Assembly: GCF_000517105.1 (NCBI RefSeq) | Contig: NZ_KI912154.1 | Coordinates: forward strand, 156,869-220,868 | Reading direction: 5' to 3' | DNA from: Fischerella sp. PCC 9605 | GTDB lineage: Bacteria; Cyanobacteriota; Cyanobacteriia; Cyanobacteriales; Nostocaceae | Length of the DNA: 64,000 bases | Shown here: piece after piece, positions 17,662 through 26,093 of the stretch | How the letters are laid out: every line of letters starts with the position of its first letter | How positions within the stretch are numbered: position 1 is the first letter of the stretch | Notes under the pieces: generated by a model | Database searches by the model: none | Told to the model about the DNA's origin: nothing | The model's input: only the letters and a program-made list of their open reading frames with translations | Program-made: the position numbers and the translations under genes

Positions 17662-17681
17662 AGACGTGCCATGGCACGTCT
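17662..17681. repeat. Palindromic repeat, intergenic copy
   Basis: AGACGTGCCATGGCACGTCT is a perfect 20-bp palindrome followed by CTACA. It differs from the coaX and recG copies by one base in each arm, and the two changes are complementary, so the symmetry is kept. It lies between ispF and the nuclease pair. Confidence 0.88.
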
Positions 17682-17713
17682 CTACACAGTCCAAAACTTT
17701 AGTTTAGGGCGTG

Positions 17714-18196
17714 CTACTCAGAAGCTACTAGCAAAACAACTGCGTAGGCGCAAATACCTTCTTCTCGTCCCACAGGGCCTAATTTTTCGTTGGTAGTAGC
17801 TTTAATGCCTACTTGATTGGGTTGTAGTTGTAAAACACCCGAGATTTTTTCCCGCATTTTTTCAATATGGGGTTTCAGTTTTGGACGTTCTGCTACTACC
17901 ACCGAGTCTATATTCCCAATTTGCCAACCTTGTTCTCGAATTAGTTGGTGTACTTTACTCAATAAGACCAAACTATCTGCCCCTGCCCATTGAGGATCGC
18001 TGGGGGGAAAGTAATGTCCAATATCCCCCAAAGATAGCGCCCCAAGCATGGCATCCATAATCGCGTGGGTGAGGACATCAGCGTCACTATGCCCCAACAA
18101 ACCCAGAGAATGAGGAATGTTCACACCACCTAAAATTAAAGGGCGATCGCTCACTAGTCGATGGATATCGTAGCCGTTACCAATGCGAATGTTCAT
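17714..18196 (-). CDS. ispF: 2-C-methyl-D-erythritol 2,4-cyclodiphosphate synthase
   Basis: MEP pathway enzyme that cyclises CDP-methylerythritol phosphate; feeds carotenoid, phytol and hopanoid synthesis. Metal and substrate motifs: GYDIHRLV (D8, H10), [19 protein letters not shown] and the C-terminal [19 protein letters not shown] at 18196 gives [12 protein letters not shown], 160 residues, the family norm; a TTG four codons upstream lies in the repeat. Downstream of trmD on the same strand across an STRR block. Confidence 0.97.
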   Translation of the reverse strand: MNIRIGNGYDIHRLVSDRPLILGGVNIPHSLGLLGHSDADVLTHAIMDAMLGALSLGDIGHYFPPSDPQWAGADSLVLLSKVHQLIREQGWQIGNIDSVVVAERPKLKPHIEKMREKISGVLQLQPNQVGIKATTNEKLGPVGREEGICAYAVVLLVASE

Positions 18197-18204
18197 TTTT
18201 TTAG

Positions 18205-18365
18205 TCAATTGTCATTAGTCATTAGTCATTGGTCAAGGGTCAAAAGTCAAGAGTCAACAGTTAGTAGTTAGTAGTTAGTGGTTGGTTGGTGGTTGTTGGT
18301 TGTTGGTTGTTGGTTGGTGGTGATTGCTTTATTCCTCACTTTCCCCACTTCCTCACTCCCCCACT
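18205..18365. repeat. STRR cluster between trmD and ispF
   Basis: Successive heptad families in one block: GTCATTAGTCATTAGTCATT, GGTCAAGGGTCAAAAGTCAA, TTAGTAGTTAGTAGTTAGTG, GGTTGTTGGTTGTTGG, then CACTTTCCCCACTTCCTCAC. It shows several repeat families accumulated at the same site. Confidence 0.8.
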
Positions 18366-19076
18366 CTACCCCTCTCCCCCTCGCCCCTGCTTCCCCTCTT
18401 CCCAAGCTTTCAGCAAATCCGGACGGCGCTGGCGGGTTCTTTTGATTTGTTGTTCCAACCGCCATTTAGCAATTTCGGCATGATTGCCAGATAATAGTAC
18501 ATCTGGAACTTTCCAACCGCGAAAATTTGCCGGACGGGTGTATTGGGGATAGTCCAACAACCCCTCCTCAAAACTTTCTAATGTGAGGGACTCGACTTTG
18601 CTTACAGTTCCTGGCAAGAGGCGTACCACACCATTAATTAAAGCCATTGCTGGAATTTCTCCGCCGGTCAGAATAAAATCACCTAAAGATACCTCACGAG
18701 TAACTAAATGCAGTACCCGCTCATCTACCCCTTCATAGTGACCGCAAATCACTACTAATTGGTCGTAATTCTCCGCCAGTTCTCGCAACAAAGGTTGATT
18801 CATCGTTTGCCCCTGCGGACTCATCAAAATTACCTCTCTTCTGGGCAAAACTGGTAGCGACTCAACAGCGGCAAAGATGGGTTCTGGCTTCATCAGCATT
18901 CCCACACCGCCACCATAGGGTTCATCATCGACTTTCCGGTGCTTATCGGTGGTAAAGTCTCTTGGGTTGACCAGATTAACTTGGGCAATCTGTTTTGCTA
19001 AGGCTTTACCAAGCAGCCCTGAATTAAGAACAGAGGTAAAACAATCAGGAAACAGCGTAACTATATCAAAGCGCAC
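18366..19076 (-). CDS. trmD: tRNA (guanine37-N1)-methyltransferase
   Basis: Methylates G37 of tRNAs reading CNN codons, preventing frameshifting. SPOUT knot motifs are GGGVGMLMKPEPIF, LMSPQGQTMNQPLLRELAE and CGHYEGVDERVL, then ISLGDFILTGGE-like EVSLGDFILTGGEIPAMA. GTG start at 19076 (reads MRFDIVTLFPD). The C-terminal residues EEGKQGRGGEG are translated repeat DNA past the natural end, so the family core is about 225 of 236 residues. Confidence 0.96.
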   Translation of the reverse strand: MRFDIVTLFPDCFTSVLNSGLLGKALAKQIAQVNLVNPRDFTTDKHRKVDDEPYGGGVGMLMKPEPIFAAVESLPVLPRREVILMSPQGQTMNQPLLRELAENYDQLVVICGHYEGVDERVLHLVTREVSLGDFILTGGEIPAMALINGVVRLLPGTVSKVESLTLESFEEGLLDYPQYTRPANFRGWKVPDVLLSGNHAEIAKWRLEQQIKRTRQRRPDLLKAWEEGKQGRGGEG

Positions 19077-19299
19077 AGTATTTCGTATTGGAGGACACTA
19101 ATCTTAAATTTGGAATGTTTAGCTTTAAACAAGCTAACGTTGTGCAATACACATGTGAGCTTGTTAAAGCGTATCCAAGAGTACTAGAAACATTAGATTC
19201 TATAGATCAACAAAAGTTTTTCTAATTACTTAATTTATGTTTAAATATTGTCACATCTAAATTTAAATTAATATTCTGACTAGGTTAACAACTTCCAGG
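19077..19299. other. Divergent promoter region of trmD and cphB
   Basis: AT-rich DNA with the GTA-N8-TAC motif listed separately. No other structured element was seen. The distance to cphB is long, which suggests an extended leader or a small gene in between. Confidence 0.4.
19171..19184. promoter_or_regulatory. Candidate NtcA site, exact GTA-N8-TAC
   Basis: GTATCCAAGAGTAC fits the NtcA consensus exactly. A TATAGA follows 16 bases later and TAGATT 9 bases later; neither is at the usual 22-23 base spacing of class II sites. It is about 440 bases before cphB. The gene pair it precedes is known to be nitrogen regulated in Anabaena, which raises the prior, but the motif also occurs by chance. 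Confidence 0.35.
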
Positions 19300-19569
19300 A
19301 TGCATCGAACCAGCCTCAGAAAAAAACTGTGCCAATACCTGCTTCCCTCTCCTAACAACAAAGGAGACAACAGACACAATGCTGGAAATACCAGACGGGT
19401 CTTGCGAGTATCCTCCCCCGAACCCCAAGCAATATCTCGCCAATTAAAAAAAATGGGACAGGTGAAAAACAAGGCTTTGGCTAACAGGAACGGCGACGGA
19501 CACTCCGCAAGCAACAGGCGCATTGTGCTTCAAGCACTGTCCTTTAAAACAGGCAAAGCGCGAAAATAA
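19300..19569 (+). CDS. Doubtful basic ORF of 89 residues before cphB
   Basis: ATG at 19300 opens MHRTSLRKKLCQYLLPSPNN; the product is very basic, Arg/Lys/Asn rich, with no recognisable domain or membrane segment. No clear ribosome site. It ends 53 bases before cphB. It may be a chance frame in a long leader. Kept because the 546-base gap would otherwise be empty. Confidence 0.22.
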   Translation: MHRTSLRKKLCQYLLPSPNNKGDNRHNAGNTRRVLRVSSPEPQAISRQLKKMGQVKNKALANRNGDGHSASNRRIVLQALSFKTGKARK

Positions 19570-19622
19570 TTAGGCTGCTGACCTTGTAATTTTCACCTGA
19601 AGTTGTTGACAGGAGAAACACT

Positions 19623-20486
19623 ATGCCGGAATTACAAGCTAAATCGCTGGAAATGAGGACACCCCAAGCAACTAAAACCGCCGTTCTGGTTATCGGAGGC
19701 GCAGAAGATAAGGTTCATGGCCGCGAAATTTTGCGGACTTTTTTTGCTCGTGCTGGTGCTAACGACGCCCATATTGCCATTATTCCCTCTGCCTCTCGCG
19801 AACCCTCAATCATTGGCGGTCGGTATATTCGGATTTTTGAGGATATGGGTGCTAAGAAGGTTGAGCTTTTGGATATTCGAGAACGGGAGCAGTGTGAATA
19901 TCGCGATTACCAAGAGTCCCTGGAAGCTTGTACCGGGGTTTTTTTAACAGGAGGCGACCAATTACGACTGTGTGGCGTCCTATCAGACACACCAGCAATG
20001 GATATTATCCGACGGCGAGTCAGGATGGGGGAAATGACTTTAGCAGGCACTAGTGCAGGAGCCGCGGTGATGGGGCATCATATGATCGCAGGCGGCGGTA
20101 GTGGCGAGTCACCCAACCGTTCCCTAGTGGATATGGCAACTGGTTTGGGATTTATACCCGAGGTGATTGTCGACCAACATTTTAACAATCGTAATCGTAT
20201 GGGACGCTTGATGAGCGCGATCGCTTCTCATCCCGACCGACTTGGGATTGGCATTGACGAAGATACCTGCGCCTTGTTTGAACGCGATGGTTGGTTGCAA
20301 GTTTTGGGTAAAGGTTCTGTTACAATAGTTGACCCGACTGAAGTTACACACACCAATGAACCTCATGTGGGAGCAACAGAACCTTTAAATCTTCACAACT
20401 TACGCCTGCACATCCTTAGTCATGGCGATCGCTTCCACCTTTACCAGCGCACTGTTCTACCTGTTGTCTACCGAGTCTCCAGCTGA
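19623..20486 (+). CDS. cphB: Cyanophycinase
   Basis: Serine exopeptidase (S51, peptidase E fold) that releases beta-Asp-Arg dipeptides from cyanophycin. Motifs: VIGGAEDK (about 23-30), GGDQLRL (110-116) and the nucleophile elbow AGTSAGAAVMG with Ser144; VDQHFNNRNRMGRL follows. 287 residues. ATG at 19623 follows AGGAGAAACACT. cphA follows 172 bases downstream on the same strand, the conserved cphB-cphA order, so degradation and synthesis of the polymer are probably co-regulated. Confidence 0.97.
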   Translation: MPELQAKSLEMRTPQATKTAVLVIGGAEDKVHGREILRTFFARAGANDAHIAIIPSASREPSIIGGRYIRIFEDMGAKKVELLDIREREQCEYRDYQESLEACTGVFLTGGDQLRLCGVLSDTPAMDIIRRRVRMGEMTLAGTSAGAAVMGHHMIAGGGSGESPNRSLVDMATGLGFIPEVIVDQHFNNRNRMGRLMSAIASHPDRLGIGIDEDTCALFERDGWLQVLGKGSVTIVDPTEVTHTNEPHVGATEPLNLHNLRLHILSHGDRFHLYQRTVLPVVYRVSS

Positions 20487-20658
20487 CGGAGTTGAGTATC
20501 TGGAGTTACACTGAGTTGACCGCCGGATTCTACTTTGCAGCAAAAAAAGTGAGAATAATACGATGTAAGAACAAAAAACTGTTTATCATGAACAGTTTAG
20601 CGGTCAATTTCAGTAAGAAACTAGAATTTTGGTTCCGAATCTCCATCTACCTATTCCC

Positions 20659-23361
20659 ATGAGAATCCTCAAAATCCAGACATTACGCGGCCCCAACTAC
20701 TGGAGCATTCGACGCCACAAGCTAATCGTCATGCGCCTCGATTTAGAAAATCTCGCCGAGACGCCCTCGAATGAAATCCCTGGCTTTTATGAAGGATTAG
20801 TTGAGGCTCTGCCGAGTCTGGAGGGTCACTACTGCTCGCCGGGCTGTCGTGGTGGTTTTTTGATGCGAGTGCGTGAAGGCACGATGATGGGTCATATCGT
20901 GGAACACGTAGCCTTAGAACTGCAAGAATTGGTTGGTATGCACGTCGGCTTCGGTCGCACCCGTGAAACATCTACGCCAGGTATTTACCAAGTAGTCTTC
21001 GAGTATCTGAATGAGGAAGCAGGACGCTACGCTGGCAGAGCAGCAGTGCGACTGTGCCAAAGTATTGTCGATCGCGGTCGTTACCCGAAGGCTGAATTAG
21101 AGCAAGACTTGCAAGACCTGAAAGACTTATGGCGTGATGCAGGCTTAGGCCCTTCCACAGAGTCAATTATCAAAGAAGCTGAAAAAAGAGGTATCCCCTG
21201 GATGCAACTGGGGGCACGCTTCTTGATTCAATTGGGCTATGGCGTTAACCAAAAGCGCATCCAGGCAACGATGACGGATAACACCGGCATCTTGGGAGTA
21301 GAACTAGCTTGCGACAAAGAAGCCACTAAGCGCATCCTCGCAAATGCAGGAGTACCAGTACCCAAAGGTACAACGATCAACTTCTTGGACGATTTAGAAG
21401 AAGCAATTGAGTACGTTGGTGGCTATCCGATCGTGATCAAGCCTTTAGATGGCAATCACGGACGCGGTATCACCATCGATATCCAAAACTGGGAAGAGGC
21501 TGAGGCAGCCTACGATGCAGCTAGACAGGTTTCTCGATCAATAATTGTTGAGCGGTATTACAGAGGACGCGACCATCGGGTATTAGTCGTAGATGGCAAA
21601 GTAGTAGCGGTTGCAGAACGGGTACCTGCTCATGTGGTTGGTGATGGCAGATCTACGATCGCCGAATTGATTGAGGAAACCAATAAAGATCCAAATCGTG
21701 GTGATGGGCATGATAAAGTCCTCACCAAAATTGAACTTGACCGCACCAGCTACCACCTACTAGAAAGGCAAGGTTACACCCTTGATAGTGTGTTAGATAG
21801 AGGAGAAATTTGTTATCTGCGGGCGACGGCAAACTTGAGTACAGGTGGCATTGCCGTAGATCGTACAGACGAAATTCACCCCGAAAACGTTTGGCTGGCA
21901 CAAAGGGTAGTCAAAATAGTCGGTTTGGATATTGCGGGAATTGATATCGTCACATCGGATATTAGTCGCCCGTTACGAGAAGTTGATGGTGTGATTGTAG
22001 AAGTGAACGCTGCTCCTGGATTCCGGATGCACGTTGCCCCCAGTCAAGGCACCCCTCGTAACGTTGCTGGAGCAGTGATTGATATGCTGTTCCCCAACGA
22101 ACAAGCTAGCCGCATTCCCATCCTGAGTGTGACAGGCACCAACGGCAAAACTACTACTACTCGATTGTTGGCTCATATTTGCAAGCAAACGGGTAAAGTA
22201 GTAGGTTATACAACTACAGATGGGACTTATATCGGAGATTACTTAGTAGAAGCAGGAGACAATACAGGTCCCCAAAGTGCCCAGTTAATTTTGCAAGACC
22301 CGACGGTAGAAGTGGCAGTGCTGGAAACGGCTCGGGGTGGTATTCTTCGTTCTGGGCTAGCCTTTGAAGCTGCGAATGTAGGCGTAGTATTAAATATTGC
22401 TGCCGACCACTTGGGAATTGGTGACATTGATACGCTTGAACAACTGGCACATCTCAAGAGTGTGGTTGCCGAAGCCGTTTATCCTGATGGCTATGCAGTA
22501 CTTAACGCCGACGATCCGCGCGTCGCAGCGATCGCCGAAAGGACAAAAGCCAATATAGCCTATTTCACCATGAACCCAGATTCGGAATTGGTGCGAAGCC
22601 ACATTCAAAAGGGAGGAGTAGCAGCAGTATACGAAAATGGCTTTCTGTCAATCCTCAAAGGCGATTGGACGCACCGGATCGAACGGGCAGAAAATATTCC
22701 CCTGACGATGGGTGGACGGGCACCATTTATGATTGCCAACGCTTTGGCTGCTTCCTTGGCGGCGTTTGTGCAAAACGTCACGATCGAGCAAATTTGTGCT
22801 GGCTTAAATACATTCCGCGCCTCCGTCAGTCAAACACCAGGACGGATGAACTTGTTTAACTTGGGGAACTTCCACGCTTTGGTCGATTATGCCCACAACC
22901 CCCATAGTTACGAAGCCTTAGGTTCATTTGTCCGTAATTGGACAAATGGTGAACGTATTGGGGTAGTTGGCGGCCCTGGCGATCGCCGTAACCAAGACTT
23001 TATCAGTTTGGGCAAACTAGCAGCAGAGATTTTTGATTACGTCATCATCAAAGAAGATGACGATACCCGAGGACGCGCCCGCGGTTCAGCAGCCGATCTA
23101 ATTATTCAAGGCATCAAGGAAGTAAATCCTAATTACAAATATGAATCGATTCTGGATGAAACAGAAGCGATTAACAAAGCCTTGGATATAGCTCCAGATA
23201 ACAGTCTAGTGGTCATTTTGCCAGAAAGCATCACCCGTGCCATCAAGTTAATTAAGGCGCGCGGCGTTATTAGAGAAGAAGCACCCCAGCAAAATACCAC
23301 TACTACAGCTGTAGACTCCCAAATAGGGATTACTTCATCTGTAGTAAATTCACTTCTTTAG
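20659..23361 (+). CDS. cphA: Cyanophycin synthetase
   Basis: Non-ribosomal synthesis of the nitrogen reserve multi-L-arginyl-poly-L-aspartate. Domain order: N-terminal domain (about 1-160), ATP-grasp (about 220-480; YPIVIKPLDGNHGRGI, VDGVIVEVNAAPGFRMH) and Mur-ligase-like C-terminal domain (P-loop VTGTNGKTTTTRLLA with Lys about residue 497; AHNPHSYEALGSFVRNW). ATG at 20659 (MRILKIQTLRGPNYWS) gives 900 residues, the family size; a TTG ten codons earlier is unlikely. Arginine for it comes from argG/argH in this window. Confidence 0.98.
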   Translation: MRILKIQTLRGPNYWSIRRHKLIVMRLDLENLAETPSNEIPGFYEGLVEALPSLEGHYCSPGCRGGFLMRVREGTMMGHIVEHVALELQELVGMHVGFGRTRETSTPGIYQVVFEYLNEEAGRYAGRAAVRLCQSIVDRGRYPKAELEQDLQDLKDLWRDAGLGPSTESIIKEAEKRGIPWMQLGARFLIQLGYGVNQKRIQATMTDNTGILGVELACDKEATKRILANAGVPVPKGTTINFLDDLEEAIEYVGGYPIVIKPLDGNHGRGITIDIQNWEEAEAAYDAARQVSRSIIVERYYRGRDHRVLVVDGKVVAVAERVPAHVVGDGRSTIAELIEETNKDPNRGDGHDKVLTKIELDRTSYHLLERQGYTLDSVLDRGEICYLRATANLSTGGIAVDRTDEIHPENVWLAQRVVKIVGLDIAGIDIVTSDISRPLREVDGVIVEVNAAPGFRMHVAPSQGTPRNVAGAVIDMLFPNEQASRIPILSVTGTNGKTTTTRLLAHICKQTGKVVGYTTTDGTYIGDYLVEAGDNTGPQSAQLILQDPTVEVAVLETARGGILRSGLAFEAANVGVVLNIAADHLGIGDIDTLEQLAHLKSVVAEAVYPDGYAVLNADDPRVAAIAERTKANIAYFTMNPDSELVRSHIQKGGVAAVYENGFLSILKGDWTHRIERAENIPLTMGGRAPFMIANALAASLAAFVQNVTIEQICAGLNTFRASVSQTPGRMNLFNLGNFHALVDYAHNPHSYEALGSFVRNWTNGERIGVVGGPGDRRNQDFISLGKLAAEIFDYVIIKEDDDTRGRARGSAADLIIQGIKEVNPNYKYESILDETEAINKALDIAPDNSLVVILPESITRAIKLIKARGVIREEAPQQNTTTTAVDSQIGITSSVVNSLL

Positions 23362-23367
23362 TCATTT

Positions 23368-23412
23368 GTCATTGGTCATTTGTAAGAACAAAGGACAAAT
23401 GACCAATGACTA
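23368..23412. terminator. Hairpin between convergent cphA and tatA
   Basis: GTCATTGGTCATTTGT (23368-23383) and ACAAATGACCAATGAC (23395-23410) make a perfect 16-bp stem with an 11-base loop, followed on the plus strand by TATTTTTGTT. Built from STRR heptads, it is well placed as the cphA terminator. Confidence 0.7.
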
Positions 23413-23589
23413 TTTTTGTTCTTCTTCTTGTGGACTGGTATCGTCACTATCACTTTTATTTAATTCTTCTTTAAAACCCCGCAAGGTTTTGCCCAGTGCG
23501 CTTCCTAATTCGGGAATTTTTTTTGGGCCGAAAATCAAAAGCGCAACAATCGCAATTACACCCACTTCTGTCCATCCCAGTCCAAACAT
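23410..23589 (-). CDS. tatA: Twin-arginine translocase subunit TatA/TatE
   Basis: Pore-forming subunit of the Tat system that exports folded proteins across cytoplasmic or thylakoid membranes. Short 59-residue protein: MFGLGWTEVGVIAIVALLIF is the membrane helix, then the hinge GPKKIPELGSALGKTLRGFK and an acidic tail ending TSPQEEEQK. ATG at 23589 has AGGAG eight bases upstream. TatB/TatC are not here. A likely client, PhoX, is encoded at 37439. The stop codon overlaps the foot of the shared hairpin with cphA. Confidence 0.93.
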   Translation of the reverse strand: MFGLGWTEVGVIAIVALLIFGPKKIPELGSALGKTLRGFKEELNKSDSDDTSPQEEEQK

Positions 23590-23642
23590 AAGTGTCTCCT
23601 GTAAAAAACCCTATGTAAATATAGTAGGGTGGCAATGCCCAC

Positions 23643-23824
23643 CTACCCCTGTCAAGGTGTAAGTCTTGGAAATGGATTTTTCTTGGTGTCTTTGTGGTGA
23701 AAAATAATTTTTGAAACACCAAGACACTAAGCTTGCCCTCGAGCGCAGCGAAGGGACACAAAGAGGAAAATGGTCTTCTCTGCTAACATTTGGGTTTGTT
23801 TTCTATCCACCTTGACAGGGCTAG
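23643..23824. mobile_element. MITE-like element with 17-bp terminal inverted repeats
   Basis: Left end CTACCCCTGTCAAGGTG (23643-23659) and right end CACCTTGACAGGGCTAG (23808-23824) match in 16 of 17 positions. The 182-base element is noncoding; it contains an internal imperfect inverted pair TCTTGGTGTCTTTGTGGTG / CACCAAGACACTAAG...GACACAAAG. Flanks show CAATGCCCAC and CAATACTCAC but no clean target duplication. Function unknown. Confidence 0.6.
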
Positions 23825-23867
23825 CAATACTCACTCTACATTATTTAGCCGGAAATTTATTTCACGG

Positions 23868-25265
23868 CTACTCTCGCTGAATTGGCAAACCTAGCCAATT
23901 ACTTAATTCATTAGCTAGCCATTCAATTTCTAATTCGGATTCCACAAAGCCACCTTTACCACCTAGTTGATACTTCTGCACTCCTACCCAAATTATTAGT
24001 TGGGGCGAAATTTCGACTCTGTTACCCTCTAAATCTGTGGTAAAGGTTCTGGGTACGTAAACTAGCTTAGTGATTTCCTGTGTTGGTGCTGGTGGAACAC
24101 GATTAAATTTCAATCCCAACATTTCCCAAGTTAAGGTTATTTGCTGGCGATCTAAGCGCAATCGGATGCGTTTGAGTAAAGGAGAAAGAACAGAATACAC
24201 CATTTGCAAGCCAGCACCCCAAAAAGGCAGAGAGAATAAAGCAAAGGGGATATTAGCAGGAAAAGGCGCTGCGAGAGCATTAATTGTCCAAAACAGGATA
24301 AAGGAATTCCAGGCGATCGCAAACAAAACCATGAACACCGTCGACCCCTGAAAACCAACTGGTGGGACGAGAATTTCTAAAGCATCCGTATCTTTTGTCA
24401 GTTGGATTTTACTACCAGCTGGTTTAGTCACTGCTAAACCAGTAATATTGTCGCCTGTCTGTAGTTTTTCTAGAGCTTGTAATGCTTGTGCAGCCGAGGT
24501 TAAACGCCTTTCTAAACTGGGTTCGGTCATCCACCTCAACCAGTTAGTGAAAGCGGGACTAAGATTTGTTGCTTGTTCAAATTGAATGCGAAAGTCTTTT
24601 TGGGGTAAATCCGCCGGATGGACTCCTGTCACTAAGTAAATTAAAGTTGCACCTAAACTGTACAAGTCAGAAGCAGGAACGGTGCGACTGCCAAATTGTT
24701 CTGGTGGCATATATCCATAGGTTCCCACTACTGTCATTGTCCCGCCTTCGGTAGCCGCCACGGTCTGCACCGAGCCAAAATCTACTAGGTAAACCTGACC
24801 AACACTATTACCAGAGCGATCGCTTAACAAAATATTACTAGGCTTAATATCTCGGTGGATAACAGGAGGATTCTGACCGTGCAGGTAGATGAGAATTTCT
24901 AATACAGCTTTGGCTATCTCTTTGACTTCTGTTTCTGTAAAACTACGTCCAGCCTTTAAATGTTGTTCCAAAGTTTGGGCTGAAATATAAGTTTGTACCA
25001 GAGCAAATCCTTTCAGATTCGGCGTATTTACCTCAAAATAGTCTAAGTAGCGCGGGACCGAGGGATGGGACAAAGATTTTAAAGTTTCGGCTTCCCGTTC
25101 AAATAACTTCAGGTGATCCCATTCAAAATTGCTGTCAAAAGTCAGTAACTTGACTACTACCAATTCACCAGTTATCAAATCGCGAGCCAACAACGTCCGT
25201 CGCCCAGCCTTTTTACCCAACTGGTGCTGTACTTCGTAGCGTTCGCCTAAAATTTGACTAATCAT
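23868..25265 (-). CDS. Serine/threonine protein kinase with C-terminal membrane segments
   Basis: Hanks-type kinase. Catalytic residues visible: Lys39 in VVVKLL, HRDIKPSN at 137-144, DFG at 162-164, then YGYMPPEQFGS as the activation/APE segment. The Gly-rich loop is unusual (LGKKAGRRT). Kinase domain about 10-270. Residues about 300-355 contain two hydrophobic segments (VFMVLFAIAWNSFILFW, FALFSLPFWGAGLQMVYSVL), followed by a C-terminal soluble part. 465 residues. Divergent from cbiT; the ATG codons at 25263-25266 overlap on opposite strands if the long cbiT frame is used. Substrates unknown. Confidence 0.92.
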   Translation of the reverse strand: MISQILGERYEVQHQLGKKAGRRTLLARDLITGELVVVKLLTFDSNFEWDHLKLFEREAETLKSLSHPSVPRYLDYFEVNTPNLKGFALVQTYISAQTLEQHLKAGRSFTETEVKEIAKAVLEILIYLHGQNPPVIHRDIKPSNILLSDRSGNSVGQVYLVDFGSVQTVAATEGGTMTVVGTYGYMPPEQFGSRTVPASDLYSLGATLIYLVTGVHPADLPQKDFRIQFEQATNLSPAFTNWLRWMTEPSLERRLTSAAQALQALEKLQTGDNITGLAVTKPAGSKIQLTKDTDALEILVPPVGFQGSTVFMVLFAIAWNSFILFWTINALAAPFPANIPFALFSLPFWGAGLQMVYSVLSPLLKRIRLRLDRQQITLTWEMLGLKFNRVPPAPTQEITKLVYVPRTFTTDLEGNRVEISPQLIIWVGVQKYQLGGKGGFVESELEIEWLANELSNWLGLPIQRE

Positions 25266-25329
25266 GATACTTGGTTATGGCGCTACGTTAAAGCCGATAT
25301 CTTTATTTACTATAACTATATGTAATGGT

Positions 25330-25932
25330 ATGCCTTCTCAACTTTGGCCTTACACTAGTCCTGGTATTCCCGATGATTTATTCGAGCACTTGCCGGGAAT
25401 TCCTCTGAGTCAACGAGAAATTCGACTGCTTTTGATTGCCCAATTGCGCCTTTTACCTGATACAGTTTTGTGGGACATTGGCGCAGGTACAGGTACTATT
25501 CCTGTAGAGGTTGGGCTGTTGTGTCCCCAAGGGCGGATCGTTGCTGTGGAACGGGATGAAGAAGTCGCCAATCTGATCCGCCGTAACTGCGATCGCTTTG
25601 AAGTCAAAAATGTTGAAGTCATAGAAGGTAGCGCCCCCGAATGTCTGCACGACCTTAAAGATACACCCCACCGGGTCTGCATTGAAGGTGGACGTCCCAT
25701 CCAGGAAATTTTGCAGGCAGTCTGGCATTATTTGCCACCATCAGGTAGAGTAGTCGCCACAGCTGCTAATCTAGAAAATCTGTATGCTATTTCTCAAAGC
25801 TTTGCCCAGTTGCAAGCGAGGAATATTGAAGTCGTGCAGTCTGCTGTCAACCGCCTGGAGACACGTGGTTATTCTCAAACTTTTGCTGCTGTAGACCCGA
25901 TTTTTATCCTCAGCGGTGAGAAGTTAGACTGA
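25330..25932 (+). CDS. cbiT: Precorrin-6B C15-methyltransferase (decarboxylating), CbiT
   Basis: Cobalamin ring synthesis: methylates C15 and decarboxylates the acetate on ring C. SAM-binding motif WDIGAGTGTIPVEVGLL (about residues 48-64), then VAVERDEEVANLIRRN and VIEGSAPECL. ATG at 25330 (MPSQLWPYTSPGIPDD) gives 200 residues, the normal size; the frame is open 22 codons further but that region carries the kinase promoter. The partner CbiE is not adjacent. Confidence 0.92.
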   Translation: MPSQLWPYTSPGIPDDLFEHLPGIPLSQREIRLLLIAQLRLLPDTVLWDIGAGTGTIPVEVGLLCPQGRIVAVERDEEVANLIRRNCDRFEVKNVEVIEGSAPECLHDLKDTPHRVCIEGGRPIQEILQAVWHYLPPSGRVVATAANLENLYAISQSFAQLQARNIEVVQSAVNRLETRGYSQTFAAVDPIFILSGEKLD

Positions 25933-25967
25933 AGCCAAATACCAGTGGCTAGGGACAAATCAATTAA

Positions 25968-26001
25968 AAATTAAAAATTAAAAATTTTTAATTTTTAATT
26001 T
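25968..26001. terminator. Perfect 34-bp AT palindrome after cbiT
   Basis: Three ATTAAAA-type heptads run into their inverted copies (AAATTAAAAATT then AATTTTTAATTT), symmetric about 25984/25985. It ends with a T-rich strand and may end cbiT transcription. Confidence 0.5.
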
Positions 26002-26093
26002 CCTAGCCCTCCTTCGGGTTCGCCACTTTCCCCTATAGGCAAAAGCCAAGACGGGAAGTGGTCTCACCAATCCCTAGTCCCCAGTCCCTAATT

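Noticed and set aside
23366..23662. 98-residue plus-strand frame
   Set aside because: Antisense to tatA, which has a recognisable sequence and a good ribosome site.
25264..25329. N-terminal extension of cbiT overlapping the kinase start
   Set aside because: The extension has no family similarity and would fill the divergent promoter; ATG 25330 gives the normal length.
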